Of a stretch of 64,000 bases of DNA, positions 7,412 to 15,766 are shown one piece after another. Location of the stretch: contig NZ_CP154262.1 of assembly GCF_039529835.1 (NCBI RefSeq), positions 3,286,001 through 3,350,000 of the forward strand, read 5' to 3'. Position numbers and translations under genes: made by a program. Positions within the stretch are counted from its first letter, which is position 1. Each line of letters begins with the position of its first letter. The notes beneath the pieces were generated by a model. That model ran no database searches and had not been told where the DNA came from. It saw nothing but the letters and a program-made list of their open reading frames with translations. The stretch is from Arthrobacter sp. TMP15 (GTDB lineage Bacteria; Actinomycetota; Actinomycetes; Actinomycetales; Micrococcaceae).

Positions 7412-8848
7412 CTAAAGCCCTCCCTTTTCGCCCATAGCGGGCATCTCCACCACTGCCGGGTCGCTTTCATCTGATATGTCTGTTTTGCGTCCAGTGACAC
7501 GGTAGTAGGTAAACACCAAGGCACCCACAGCAAGCCAGACGATACCGCCAACCTTTGCCTCAACATTCGCATTCCACAAGACGTATCCGATGATCAAGAA
7601 ACCAATGATCGGCACAACTAAGTGCATGAGAAAGTTCTTAGATTTCTTTTTTCCCATGAAGTACACAACTACTGAAACGTGCAGCATCATGAACCCGAAG
7701 AGAGCACCAAAATTGACCAGCGAGGAGATCAAGTCAAGTTGACCAACGAAAAACACTACTAAGACGGCCGATAGAACTGAAACCAGAACGATGGCATTTC
7801 TTGGTACTTGACGATGGTTCAACGTGTGGAGGAATCGGGGCAATTGCCCGTCACGACTCATGGAGTACAGCAAGCGTGATGTCGCAGCTTGCGCTGCCAT
7901 CGCATTAGCAATACCCACTGCTAGGACGTTGACGACAAAGAAGGCGTTCATCCAGCCTGTGCTGGCGGCTGCTTGGACAATGGTGAAGAACGCATTGCCC
8001 TCGGTTTCCGGATCAAATGCGTCTAGTCCCCCAGCCAACGAGCTAGCAAGCCACGTCTGAATAATGAAAAGAATCGCCACGATGAACAATGCCATCACCA
8101 TGGCCCGACCAGTAGCTTTGCGCCCGCCGGTTGCTTCTTCTGAAAGAGTGGCAATGCCATCGAAACCTAAGAAACTCAGAACGGCAATGGATAAAGCCGA
8201 GGCAATCAAAGGGCCGGTCACCATGCTGGCATCCCAGATTGGAGCCGTACTGAATACTGCACCCGGGATGGTCTCGTTGTTCAAAGCCTTCACCGCGATG
8301 ATCACGAAAGCGACAACAAAGACTAGCTCCATCGCCAGGAACGCACGGTTGATGAGTTTCATGGAGCTGACGCCCATGAGGTTGATGCCCATGTTGATGG
8401 CGACAAAGATTAGCGCCCATAGCCATCGAGGTGAGTCAGGAAAAAGTCCCACCATTGACTCCGCGGCGAACACGTACAACAGTGTGGGCACCAGAAGGTA
8501 GTCAAGAAGGATAGCCCAGCCTGCGAAGAAGCCGGCGTTTGGATGAATCCCCCTGCCGACATATGAGAAGACGGAGCCCGCCAAGGGTATTGTTTTGGCC
8601 ATCTGCTGGTAGGCCAACGCCGTAAAAATCATGGCGATCAGGCCAATAAGGTACACCAGTGGCACCATGCCCCCTGATGCGTTGTAAACGACACCAAAGA
8701 TGGCCCAAGGCGCGATCGGCACCATGAATATCAGGCCGTAGATCAGTAGGTCAGTGGTGGAGAGCGAACGTTTGAGTTCTTGTTTGTAACCGTAAGCCTC
8801 AAGCTGTTGCTGGGGACTTAGCTCCGACGAGTCTTGGGATGTCGACAT
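7412..8848 (-). CDS. APC family amino acid/polyamine permease
   Basis: A 478-residue transporter with about 12 hydrophobic segments. The N-terminus after the cytoplasmic leader (GYKQELKRSLSTTDLLIYGL) and MVPIAPWAIFG at about residue 42 match the amino acid-polyamine-organocation superfamily; FDGIATLSEEATGGRKATGR near residue 225-245 is the conserved loop between helices 6 and 7. It lies between an alpha/beta hydrolase gene and an amidase gene, in one minus-strand operon. It likely imports an amino acid, amide or amine that these enzymes release or use. The exact substrate is unknown. Confidence 0.88.
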   Translation of the reverse strand: MSTSQDSSELSPQQQLEAYGYKQELKRSLSTTDLLIYGLIFMVPIAPWAIFGVVYNASGGMVPLVYLIGLIAMIFTALAYQQMAKTIPLAGSVFSYVGRGIHPNAGFFAGWAILLDYLLVPTLLYVFAAESMVGLFPDSPRWLWALIFVAINMGINLMGVSSMKLINRAFLAMELVFVVAFVIIAVKALNNETIPGAVFSTAPIWDASMVTGPLIASALSIAVLSFLGFDGIATLSEEATGGRKATGRAMVMALFIVAILFIIQTWLASSLAGGLDAFDPETEGNAFFTIVQAAASTGWMNAFFVVNVLAVGIANAMAAQAATSRLLYSMSRDGQLPRFLHTLNHRQVPRNAIVLVSVLSAVLVVFFVGQLDLISSLVNFGALFGFMMLHVSVVVYFMGKKKSKNFLMHLVVPIIGFLIIGYVLWNANVEAKVGGIVWLAVGALVFTYYRVTGRKTDISDESDPAVVEMPAMGEKGGL

Positions 8849-8903
8849 CAGTCAATGCTCACTTTCATTGCGAAAGATCGTGGATGGGATGGGCAATAGC
8901 TTT

Positions 8904-9815
8904 TTAGGCAGACGTTGCTTTGTCGTGTTCAGACAGGAAGTCACCAATCACAGCGCGGAAACCTTCCGGATCTTCAAGGTGGACGCAATGGCTGGTATCC
9001 GGGAAGACGTAGACACGTGAATCCTTGATCCGGTCGGCATAGGGTTGCCATGTTGCCGCGGTCGCCTCGTCGTGCTCTCCTGCGAACACTAGGGTTGGGA
9101 CTTGGATATCAGCGAGCTGGTCGATGATGCTCCATCTACGCAGCGTGCCAATGACGTGGAACTCATTGGGCCCGTTCATGGTGTAATAAACCGTGGGGTC
9201 GGCTTCCATCTGCTTTTCGCTGTCCCTAAAATCTTGCGGCACTGGGTCAAGACGGCAAACGTGGCGACGATAGAATTCCTCTACAGCTGCGAGGTATTCA
9301 GGTTTTTGGGTAGTCCCGGCCTCTTCGTGCTGTATCAGTGTCTGTTGGACCTCTAGCGGTAGTTCAGATCGTAGGCCGCTGGCAGCCTGGGCCCACAGCT
9401 CCATTGATGCCGGGGAATTACAGATGGCCAGGCTTGTAAGCCCATCAGGTTGCCGAACAGCAATTTCGGCGCCCAACATCCCACCCCAGGACTGGCCAAG
9501 GAGATGGAATGAAGATATTTGCAACTCCTGAACCAAATTCACGAACTCGTCCACGAACAGTTGTGGTGTCCAGAAGTCAGTGGGTGCATCGGGCAGGTGC
9601 GTACTATTACCGCAGCCAAGTTGGTCGTAAAGTATTACCGTTCTTCCGGTCTCGGCAAGCTCGGCAATGGAACGAACGTAATCGTGCGCCATCCCCGGTC
9701 CCCCATGGAGGACAATCAACGGAAGAGCACCTTCAACAGGCACATCGGGGGTCGTGATCCGTACCCAAGTTTCGTAGCTTCTGAATGGAATCGTCCGGGT
9801 TGTAACCTGTGACAT
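8904..9815 (-). CDS. alpha/beta hydrolase, proline iminopeptidase-like
   Basis: A 303-residue hydrolase. The oxyanion segment HGGPGMAHDY is near residues 38-47, YDQLGCGNST near 63-72, and the nucleophile elbow GQSWGG has its Ser near residue 107; a C-terminal VFPDTSHCVHLEDPEGF carries the catalytic His. HGGPG and GQSWGG together are the hallmark of the proline iminopeptidase family (S33), which releases N-terminal proline or other residues from small peptides or amides. It is the first gene of the operon with the permease and amidase, and is transcribed divergently from the GntR gene. The true substrate could be an amino acid amide rather than a proline peptide. Confidence 0.87.
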   Translation of the reverse strand: MSQVTTRTIPFRSYETWVRITTPDVPVEGALPLIVLHGGPGMAHDYVRSIAELAETGRTVILYDQLGCGNSTHLPDAPTDFWTPQLFVDEFVNLVQELQISSFHLLGQSWGGMLGAEIAVRQPDGLTSLAICNSPASMELWAQAASGLRSELPLEVQQTLIQHEEAGTTQKPEYLAAVEEFYRRHVCRLDPVPQDFRDSEKQMEADPTVYYTMNGPNEFHVIGTLRRWSIIDQLADIQVPTLVFAGEHDEATAATWQPYADRIKDSRVYVFPDTSHCVHLEDPEGFRAVIGDFLSEHDKATSA

Positions 9816-9870
9816 GAAGCATCCTTCGCCTATGTGATGTAGGCCATATTTGACCCATAGGAGATATCAT

Positions 9871-9886
9871 GAACCATAAATGGTTC
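9871..9886. promoter_or_regulatory. candidate operator for the divergent GntR regulator
   Basis: GAACCAT-AA-ATGGTTC is a palindrome with perfect 7-base arms in the 111-base gap between the hydrolase gene and the GntR gene. FCD-type GntR proteins bind short palindromes in such divergent promoters, so it is a good candidate for control of both the operon and the regulator itself. Confidence 0.5.
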
Positions 9887-9926
9887 CATTACAAGACCTT
9901 TATATTGACACGAAGGCCAGAAGCCC

Positions 9927-10754
9927 ATGAATGCACAGCCGCTGTTTGATTCCCCGGAGACATCGGAGCCCATCTCTGGTCTGGCGTCACCGCTGAAAAA
10001 CCGCCAGAGTATGGTCGACGGGGTCACTGATCGGCTAATTACGGCCATTGCCGTTGGCGAATACCTTCCAGGAAGTTCATTACCGTCGGAACGTGAGCTA
10101 GCAACGTCCCTGCAGGTTGGACGCGTCACGGTACGAGCAGCATTAGCGCGCCTGGTTGATCACGGTCTACTCGAAAAGATCCGTGGACGTGGAGGCGGAT
10201 CCTTTGTGAAGGAGCAATGGACCGCCACCTCCAAGGACTCAGTAAACCGAACGCTGACCGCGCGTTGGGAGGAACTGATCGATGGACTTGAAGCCGTCAG
10301 GTTCCTTCATGGCGCCATTGCACGAGCTGCGGCAGAAAATAGGACAGAGAACGACATCAGAAAATTACATTCCTGCTTGGAGGCCTACAGACAGGCAGAC
10401 AGCGGGCATGCCTCCCAAAAGGCAGATGAAAAACTCCACCGGGCTATTGCACAAGCAGCACACAATGACACACTGGGGAAAGTACTCCTACAACTGGCAT
10501 CCACCATCAGCCTGACAGCCCCCGCGCACCTATGGGGCGCCATTGAAGGTATGCGTGAAATGGAGCTACGTGCATTAGCGGATCATGAACAGCTGGTTGC
10601 CGCTATATGCAATCAAAATGCAGGACGAGCCTCAGACCTCGGCGCAGAGCATGCACGCATTGACATCGAATTGTTCCAAAACGCACTGCAAAAGGCTGGT
10701 CAACCAAGTACCACCGAGTCAACCAGTATCGCTAATGTACCCAGAGTCGAGTAA
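9927..10754 (+). CDS. FadR-subfamily GntR transcriptional regulator (FCD domain)
   Basis: A 275-residue regulator. Residues about 30-105 form the winged helix: LPSERELATSLQVGRVTVRA is the helix-turn-helix and IRGRGGGSFV the wing. The rest is the all-helical FCD ligand domain, with DEKLHRAIAQAAHN, DHEQLVAAI and AEHARID giving the Asp/His residues that usually bind a metal ion. It is divergent from the hydrolase-permease-amidase operon and a palindrome sits between them, so it most likely represses that operon until a carboxylate or amino-acid-like ligand binds. Confidence 0.88.
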   Translation: MNAQPLFDSPETSEPISGLASPLKNRQSMVDGVTDRLITAIAVGEYLPGSSLPSERELATSLQVGRVTVRAALARLVDHGLLEKIRGRGGGSFVKEQWTATSKDSVNRTLTARWEELIDGLEAVRFLHGAIARAAAENRTENDIRKLHSCLEAYRQADSGHASQKADEKLHRAIAQAAHNDTLGKVLLQLASTISLTAPAHLWGAIEGMREMELRALADHEQLVAAICNQNAGRASDLGAEHARIDIELFQNALQKAGQPSTTESTSIANVPRVE

Positions 10755-11040
10755 CACACATAGCCAATCACCAGCGCTATAGGCACAACCACTGGTGGGG
10801 TCTTCCTTCGCTTATGTCCCATGGCAGTCAAGGGGAGCCTTGATTGACGTAGTCTCGTAAATACTTGGAACTGTTCGCTGGAGTACACCTGGATGGACAG
10901 TAGATCGCTGCCACAATGTACTGAAATCCACCCGGGTGAACGCACCGCACTCCGAATCAGACTCCCGGAGCGCGTAAGGCTCGATGTAGACGGGGGTGAC
11001 GAGAAAGTCTTCCCAGCCACCGGGACGATAGGATGAATCC
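10755..11040. other. intergenic, no gene seen
   Basis: About 290 bases between the GntR gene and the truncated nuclease gene. Small frames on both strands lack codon bias and family resemblance. It should hold the promoter of the nuclease gene, but I see no convincing -35/-10 pair. Confidence 0.4.
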
Positions 11041-11643
11041 ATGAAGATTACCGGAGATCTTGCCATTCCCGACGATTACGGCAGTTTCCTCGATTCCCTC
11101 AAAGAACGGGCACGCTCAGCACAGATTCAAGCCCGTCGGACCGTCAATTCGCAGTTGATCAGTTTGTATTGGTCCATCGGTCACGAGATCCTCATCCGCC
11201 AAGACCACCAGGGATGGTGCAGTGGCGTCATCGGCCAGCTCGCGACAGACCTCCGCGCAGAATTCCCTGACATGAAGGGTCTCTCTCGATCCAACCTGTT
11301 TTACATGCGCGGGTTCGCAGCGGCCTGGCAGAAACCAATTGTCCAACAGCCTGTTGGAAAATTGCCATGGGGTCACATCACCGTACTCTTGGACAAGAAA
11401 CTCTCCCCCGAAGCACGCGATTGGTATGCCGCGGCAGCTGTCGAACATGGCTGGTCCCGCAATGTCCTCATGAACATGATCATGAATAAAACCCTCGAAC
11501 GCTCCGGGGCCGCACCATCAAACTTTGCAAGCCAACTCATCTCTCCGGACTCCGAGTTGGCCCAACAAATCGCCAAAGACCCCTATAACTTTGAATTCCT
11601 AGCCCGGAGTTTTCATGAAGGTGGGGCCGTGGCGGCGTGTTAG
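11041..11643 (+). pseudogene. YhcG/DUF1016-type PDDEXK nuclease, truncated by an insertion sequence
   Basis: Encodes the N-terminal DUF1016 domain of YhcG-family proteins: RTVNSQLISLYWSIGHEIL, then a segment on LATDLRAEFP, SRSNLFYMRGFAAAW, PWGHITVLLDK and ARDWYAAAAVEHGWSRNVL. Full-length relatives have about 340-370 residues with a C-terminal PDDEXK nuclease domain. Here the homologous part stops at DPYNFEFL (residue about 186), exactly where the left end of an IS1380-family element begins at 11598; the last dozen residues and the stop belong to the element. The nuclease domain is not found beyond the other end, so the gene has lost its catalytic part. Confidence 0.85.
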
Positions 11644-13275
11644 AGAGGTGAAAGGGTGCTCTGTGCTGGGAAAATAGAGGTGTCTAAGCCATCATTTTCT
11701 CGTTGCAAGGGAGCACCCTTTCGGTGTTTAAGAATAGCCCAGTTTTCCCTGTCCTTCCCGTTGCCGCTACCGGCCAAGCTCTTGTGTCCCATGCCGGTTT
11801 GAGTGTGGTGACATCGTTCGTAGACGCGCTGGGGTTCCGGGGTTTGCGTGAGGAGCGTTTGGGCCAGTTCGTTCCTACCGGTGCCCGTCACCGTCCCGGA
11901 GGGATCATGGCTTCGGTCGCGGTGATGCTCGCCGGTGGCGGGGAGCATGTCAGTGATCTAGACCTACTGCGCAGCAGTGCCGGCGTGTTTGGGAAAGTTG
12001 CTTCGAACGCGACGATGTCACGGTTCTTCCATCAAGCCGCTGCAGCCCCGGACGTCTTCGCCTATGGCTTCGCCACGATGGCTCGTGAGTTGCGGTCACG
12101 GGTGTGGGAAGCAGCCGGAGACCGCAACCCGGCCCTGAGCGCGACGGCTTTGAACCCTCTGATCATCGATCTCGATGCCACCCTCGTGACCTCCCATAGT
12201 GACAAGGAACAAGCGGTCGGTACGTATAAGGGCGGGTATGGTTTCGCGCCCTTCGTTGCCAGCATCGACTACGGTGCCCGCTACGGCGGTGGTGAAGTTC
12301 TGGCTACGTTGCTGCGCCCGGGCAATGCCGGTGCCAACAGCGCTGAAGACCACATCAAGATCTTCACCTCCGCGATTGGGTAACTCCCGGACGCCTTCTA
12401 CGACCAGGAAGGCAAGCTGAGGGGAGAGAAAATCCTGGTCCGTACCGATAGCGCCGGCGCCTCGAGGAAATTCCTGCATTACCTGCAGTCATTGGGTGTG
12501 CAGTTCAGTGTTTGGTCCCGGTGCCGGTGGCCAAGGCCCGCACGGACGCGTGGGTCGTGAACGCCACCGATGTCCTCGGACTCACGGACTACCCGGAAGG
12601 TACGAACCTATACCTGCGTGCCGAACCCCTGCACCCCGGTGCGCAGGCAACACTGTTGGATCAGGACGGGCACGCAGGTGACAGCATTTTTGACGAATTC
12701 ACCACGCTGGCACGGACCCACCCTCGATGTTCGCCATCGTTCCAGGGGTCGGTGTGAGAACCGAATCAAGACATTGAAGAACATGGGGCTGGGCAAGCTG
12801 CCGTTCTTTAATTTTCATGCTAATCAGGCCTGGGCGAACATTGCGACCTTGGCGATGAATCTGGTTTCGTGGCTGCAGCTGGCCATGTTGCCCAAGGGCC
12901 ACACAGCCAAAGACTGGGACGTGAAACGGTGGCGCTACAGGCTCTTCGCTACCGCGGGGAAACTCATCACCCGGGCAAGGAAAACGTGGTTGTTGATTCC
13001 TGAAACGGCTCCCGAAACTGGCACGATCACCACACTCCTGGAAGCCATCAAAGAACTCTCTCAGCAACGCCGAAAACGACTACCCCTGCCAGCCTGAGAA
13101 CCCAGGAACCGGCCCCTACTACCACCCAGAACGACCCCATCGGAAGACGTGGAACCCGACACACACCAGCGACAGCAGGCCACATCCGCTTGCCCAAAAC
13201 CCTGAAACCAGACCGACAGCGAGTCAAGCCGCTACCGGGCCAACACCCAGATCATCATGCAAAATCACGGCTAAG
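11598..13275 (+). mobile_element. IS1380-family insertion sequence, degenerate
   Basis: About 1.68 kb, a normal size for IS1380 elements. The left end CCTAGCCCGGAGTTTTCATGA (11598-11618) and the right end (13255-13275, reading CTTAGCCGTGATTTTGCATGA on the opposite strand) match at 16 of 21 positions and are the terminal inverted repeats. The flanking bases (AATT left, CTAC right) do not form a direct repeat, so one side has probably been deleted or rearranged after insertion, which also explains the missing end of the interrupted nuclease gene. The transposase is broken, so the element cannot move on its own. Confidence 0.8.
11724..13097 (+). pseudogene. IS1380-family transposase, broken by a stop and frameshifts
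   Basis: The reading begins at GTG 11724 after an AAGGGAGC binding site. The N-terminal part includes SRFFHQAAAAPDVFAYGF and the catalytic segment LIIDLDATLVTSHSDKEQAV followed by YKGGYGFAPF, typical of IS1380 transposases. TAA at 12381-12383 interrupts the frame; coding continues in frame (LPDAFYDQEGKLRGEKILVR), shifts near 12505 into VPVPVAKARTDAWVVNATD, and shifts again near 12700-12760 into ENRIKTLKNMGLGKLPF. So at least one nonsense change and two frameshifts are present. Confidence 0.88.
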
Positions 13276-13396
13276 CTACGGGTCCAGTTCTCTGTGCTGG
13301 CCCTGCTGTGCCTCATATTTGGCTCTTCAATTTTGGGGTCTCTTGTGGCAGAGTCGGATTGTCCAAGTAATTTTTTTACACGAAGAGAGCGTTCCC

Positions 13397-13612
13397 ATGA
13401 TCGAGATGTTGCACAATGCAGGTATCAAGAGTGAGTATGCCTACGCCGGTGGTTTTGCATCCATCGTGCTATCCCTCAGCTCTTGGTTGGTCAGCCGTGC
13501 GAAAAAAGACCATTCCAAGGCACAGTCCGATCGTTGGGGAATCTTCGTTGGGCATTGGGCCCCAACGTTCTTTGCCCTTGGCATCGCACTAAAACTCGAA
13601 GAGAAGAAATAG
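13397..13612 (+). CDS. small hypothetical membrane protein
   Basis: A 71-residue frame beginning MIEMLHNAGIKSEYAYAGGF. It has a hydrophobic stretch near residues 16-30 (GGFASIVLSLSSWLVS), a basic loop (RAKKDHSKAQSDRWG) and a second hydrophobic segment (HWAPTFFALGIALKL). The start was chosen over longer options because the upstream extension runs back into the insertion sequence and lacks coding character. The purine-rich GAAGAGAG lies about 8 bases upstream. Function unknown. Confidence 0.6.
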   Translation: MIEMLHNAGIKSEYAYAGGFASIVLSLSSWLVSRAKKDHSKAQSDRWGIFVGHWAPTFFALGIALKLEEKK

Positions 13613-14087
13613 CACAAATTTACTCACTAAGGGTTTTGCGGCAACTGCGCCGCTAGAATCGGCTAACGCGACGAAGGGTGCTTCTAGGCTCGGGAAACGA
13701 TGTTGCTCAGACACTGTTCCACCAGTCTAAGAAGCGCCTTTTGCGCTGTTCAAAGGACTGGGATCTTCCTACCCCTTCCTGCCCCAACGAATCGTCTATC
13801 CCTCATCCTTCCCAACCGTTCAGCTACAGACGGACTCCCTAAAGGGTTGATCGCTAAGCAGACAGCAAACCAAAGCGCCTAAACGGCCGCAGCGGAGACG
13901 ACACTACAGGGATTCAAGCTAGGAAACCTTGGCGGGTACACATTAAGTACTTGGATTGCACTGTATGGGTGGCTCGCAGCAATTCGCCGTGCAGAGTTGA
14001 GCGGTAACCTCGAAGGGTGCGTAGGACCTCACGATCAAGATCGCCGAAGCACCTGCCCCTCGAGCATGGAAAGAGTGGCTGCGCGGA
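13613..14087. other. intergenic, no gene seen
   Basis: About 475 bases. A small GC-rich stem GCGGC...GCCGC follows the upstream gene near 13640 and may help end its transcription. The rest has scattered stops in every frame and no RNA gene or repeat that I recognise. Promoter-like TTGGAT and TGTATG words near 13955 could serve the PadR gene. Confidence 0.4.
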
Positions 14088-14441
14088 GTGCTACCCACTT
14101 GCGCGTTAGCAATTTTGTCTTCTGGAAGTGCTCATGGGTATTACGTGGTGCAACAGCTGCAATTGAGCGGGATTGGACCGATCAAAGGTGGCGCTTTGTA
14201 TCCCGTTCTTGCTCGGCTTGAACACGACGGTCTCCTAACGTCGAAGTGGCAGGAGGGCGAAGGTGGGCCCGGACGCAAGGTCTACACAATAACCGCAGCA
14301 GGTGGCGAGCAACTCAATGATTTCCAGCACCACTGGGAGCCTTTTGCGATGAGAATAAAGGATGTTTTGATTCCGCAATCTGGTCCCCAAAGAAATACGG
14401 ATGACCAACCGAAAAGTTCTCGAACTGGAGCACCTCAATGA
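14088..14441 (+). CDS. PadR family transcriptional regulator
   Basis: Small winged-helix repressor of the PadR family: LAILSSGSAHGYYVVQQL, then KGGALYPVLARLEHDGLL and the wing GPGRKVYTITAAG. The frame continues upstream as WKEWLRGV, which is part of the normal PadR N-terminus, so GTG 14088 may be internal; no ATG, GTG or TTG is in frame between the stop at 14022 and 14088, so the true start is uncertain. It overlaps the next gene by four bases (ATGA at 14438-14441), the classic PadR plus HAAS-protein arrangement in which the regulator controls its membrane partner. Confidence 0.8.
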   Translation: MLPTCALAILSSGSAHGYYVVQQLQLSGIGPIKGGALYPVLARLEHDGLLTSKWQEGEGGPGRKVYTITAAGGEQLNDFQHHWEPFAMRIKDVLIPQSGPQRNTDDQPKSSRTGAPQ

Positions 14442-15445
14442 ACTTAAGTTCAAAAAGACAATGGTCCAACCCAGAAGACGCACAGTGGGGTCGGGAATTT
14501 GCGGAATCCTTGGCTTCAATGCCCAGTATCTCTTCCGAGTTGGCCAGTGAAGCCCTCCACGATGCTCAGCTAGCCAGCGAAGAATCTGGCTGTAGAGCTG
14601 GTGAACTTTTCGGATCCCCTGTGACATTCGCCGAGCAAATTCGTCGAGAGCGGGTGCCCGTTGAAATTCGCGCAGGAGTTGGCAACGACGGAATTTCTGC
14701 TCGGGATGGATTGAAAGTGCTCTTGACGGCTACCGGCCTGACAGGTGCATCCCTGAGTATTGGGCTGTTCATCGTGAGCGGTTGGTCGTTCCTTCTGACA
14801 CCGTCAGGGTTATCCCTGACTGTGGGTGGCACAGTGGCTTTGGTAGGTGCGCTCTTTGGCTTCCAGCAGCGTTATGCCGGCCACGTGCGCTGGGGCTGGA
14901 CGTGGTGGCTGGCCGGTCTTGTGGGGCTGGTTTCCTGCGCTGTTCTCGCTGCCACGGTGTCCGACCACACAGCTTTACTCCAGCTCCCAACACTTCTGCC
15001 GTTTCTAGTCTCGCTGGGGGCACTGATCATCTCGGAAGCGCTATCTTATTCGCCGACACCCGTGGCCACTTTCTCCGATCAAGCACCGGAAATATGGTTC
15101 AATCAGCTCGCAGGAATTTTACGCGGACGCTACCAGCTTTCGCGAATCGAAACGCAGCAGCAAGTTGCCGAAGCCCAGAATTTTTGGCATGACAGTGGAT
15201 GTTCTCATCCTTATGATGAATTCGGTTCACCTGAGGTCTACGCTTTAGAAATTCTTGAAGTCTCCGACAAGCCACGGCGAGCATCGCAGCGCAGAGAGGC
15301 CTTGTTGTATGCCATCATCGCGCTAACGTGTGTTGTCTTAGCGGTAGATACCCTCAGTACCAGCGGGCTTACGTGGAGCTCATTATTTCCACTGGGGGCC
15401 ATGGGCCTCTTCGGCACTTTGGCGATCCGAACGTGGCGAAAATAA
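14438..15445 (+). CDS. HAAS-like domain membrane protein, partner of PadR
   Basis: A 335-residue protein with an unusual duplicated layout. A cytoplasmic helical domain of about 80 residues (ASEALHDAQLASEESGCRAG then ELFGSPVTFAEQI) is followed by about four transmembrane helices, then a second similar domain (QVAEAQNFWHDSGCSHPYDE then FGSPEVYALEIL) and two more helices. Both halves share the pattern Gly-Cys, about six residues, then FGSP and an A/E-I/L core, as in HAAS domains that sense or fold near the membrane under PadR control. No enzyme motif seen. The ATG overlaps the PadR stop. Confidence 0.65.
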   Translation: MNLSSKRQWSNPEDAQWGREFAESLASMPSISSELASEALHDAQLASEESGCRAGELFGSPVTFAEQIRRERVPVEIRAGVGNDGISARDGLKVLLTATGLTGASLSIGLFIVSGWSFLLTPSGLSLTVGGTVALVGALFGFQQRYAGHVRWGWTWWLAGLVGLVSCAVLAATVSDHTALLQLPTLLPFLVSLGALIISEALSYSPTPVATFSDQAPEIWFNQLAGILRGRYQLSRIETQQQVAEAQNFWHDSGCSHPYDEFGSPEVYALEILEVSDKPRRASQRREALLYAIIALTCVVLAVDTLSTSGLTWSSLFPLGAMGLFGTLAIRTWRK

Positions 15446-15766
15446 TTTGAACTGGATTCTCACTCGATGCACGGTTCGGCTTACCCCGGACGCGTGGCGG
15501 TCGCCCAGTCAATACCCAACTCGTCATTTTGCACTGGCCCAACGAACAAGACACGACACATTGTTGCCACTCACCCTTGCCCAGCGCAAGAAGACCCGCG
15601 CGCCCAAGGAAAGTTCCGACGTCGAGCATTCATTGGGAAGACTGAAAATAGCCACCCAAATTGCCCATAGCCAAGGGCACCCCTCGCGACTATGGTGGAG
15701 ATCACAGCTGGCCGGGCCTTTGCGTAAGGGACCCGGCTGGTGGCTACGTTGGGAGGGAACGTAAAT
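15446..15766. other. leader of the sugar transporter operon
   Basis: About 320 bases without a gene. A hairpin pairs GCCGGG (15711-15716) with CCCGGC (15732-15737) around a CCTT/AAGG inner stem, ending about 14 bases before the ribosome binding site, so it could act in an untranslated leader. I see no clear LacI-type operator. Confidence 0.35.

Noticed and set aside
13190-13396. Longer version of the small membrane protein, starting inside the insertion sequence
   Set aside because: The extra 69 residues come from the IS1380 end and are not coding-like.
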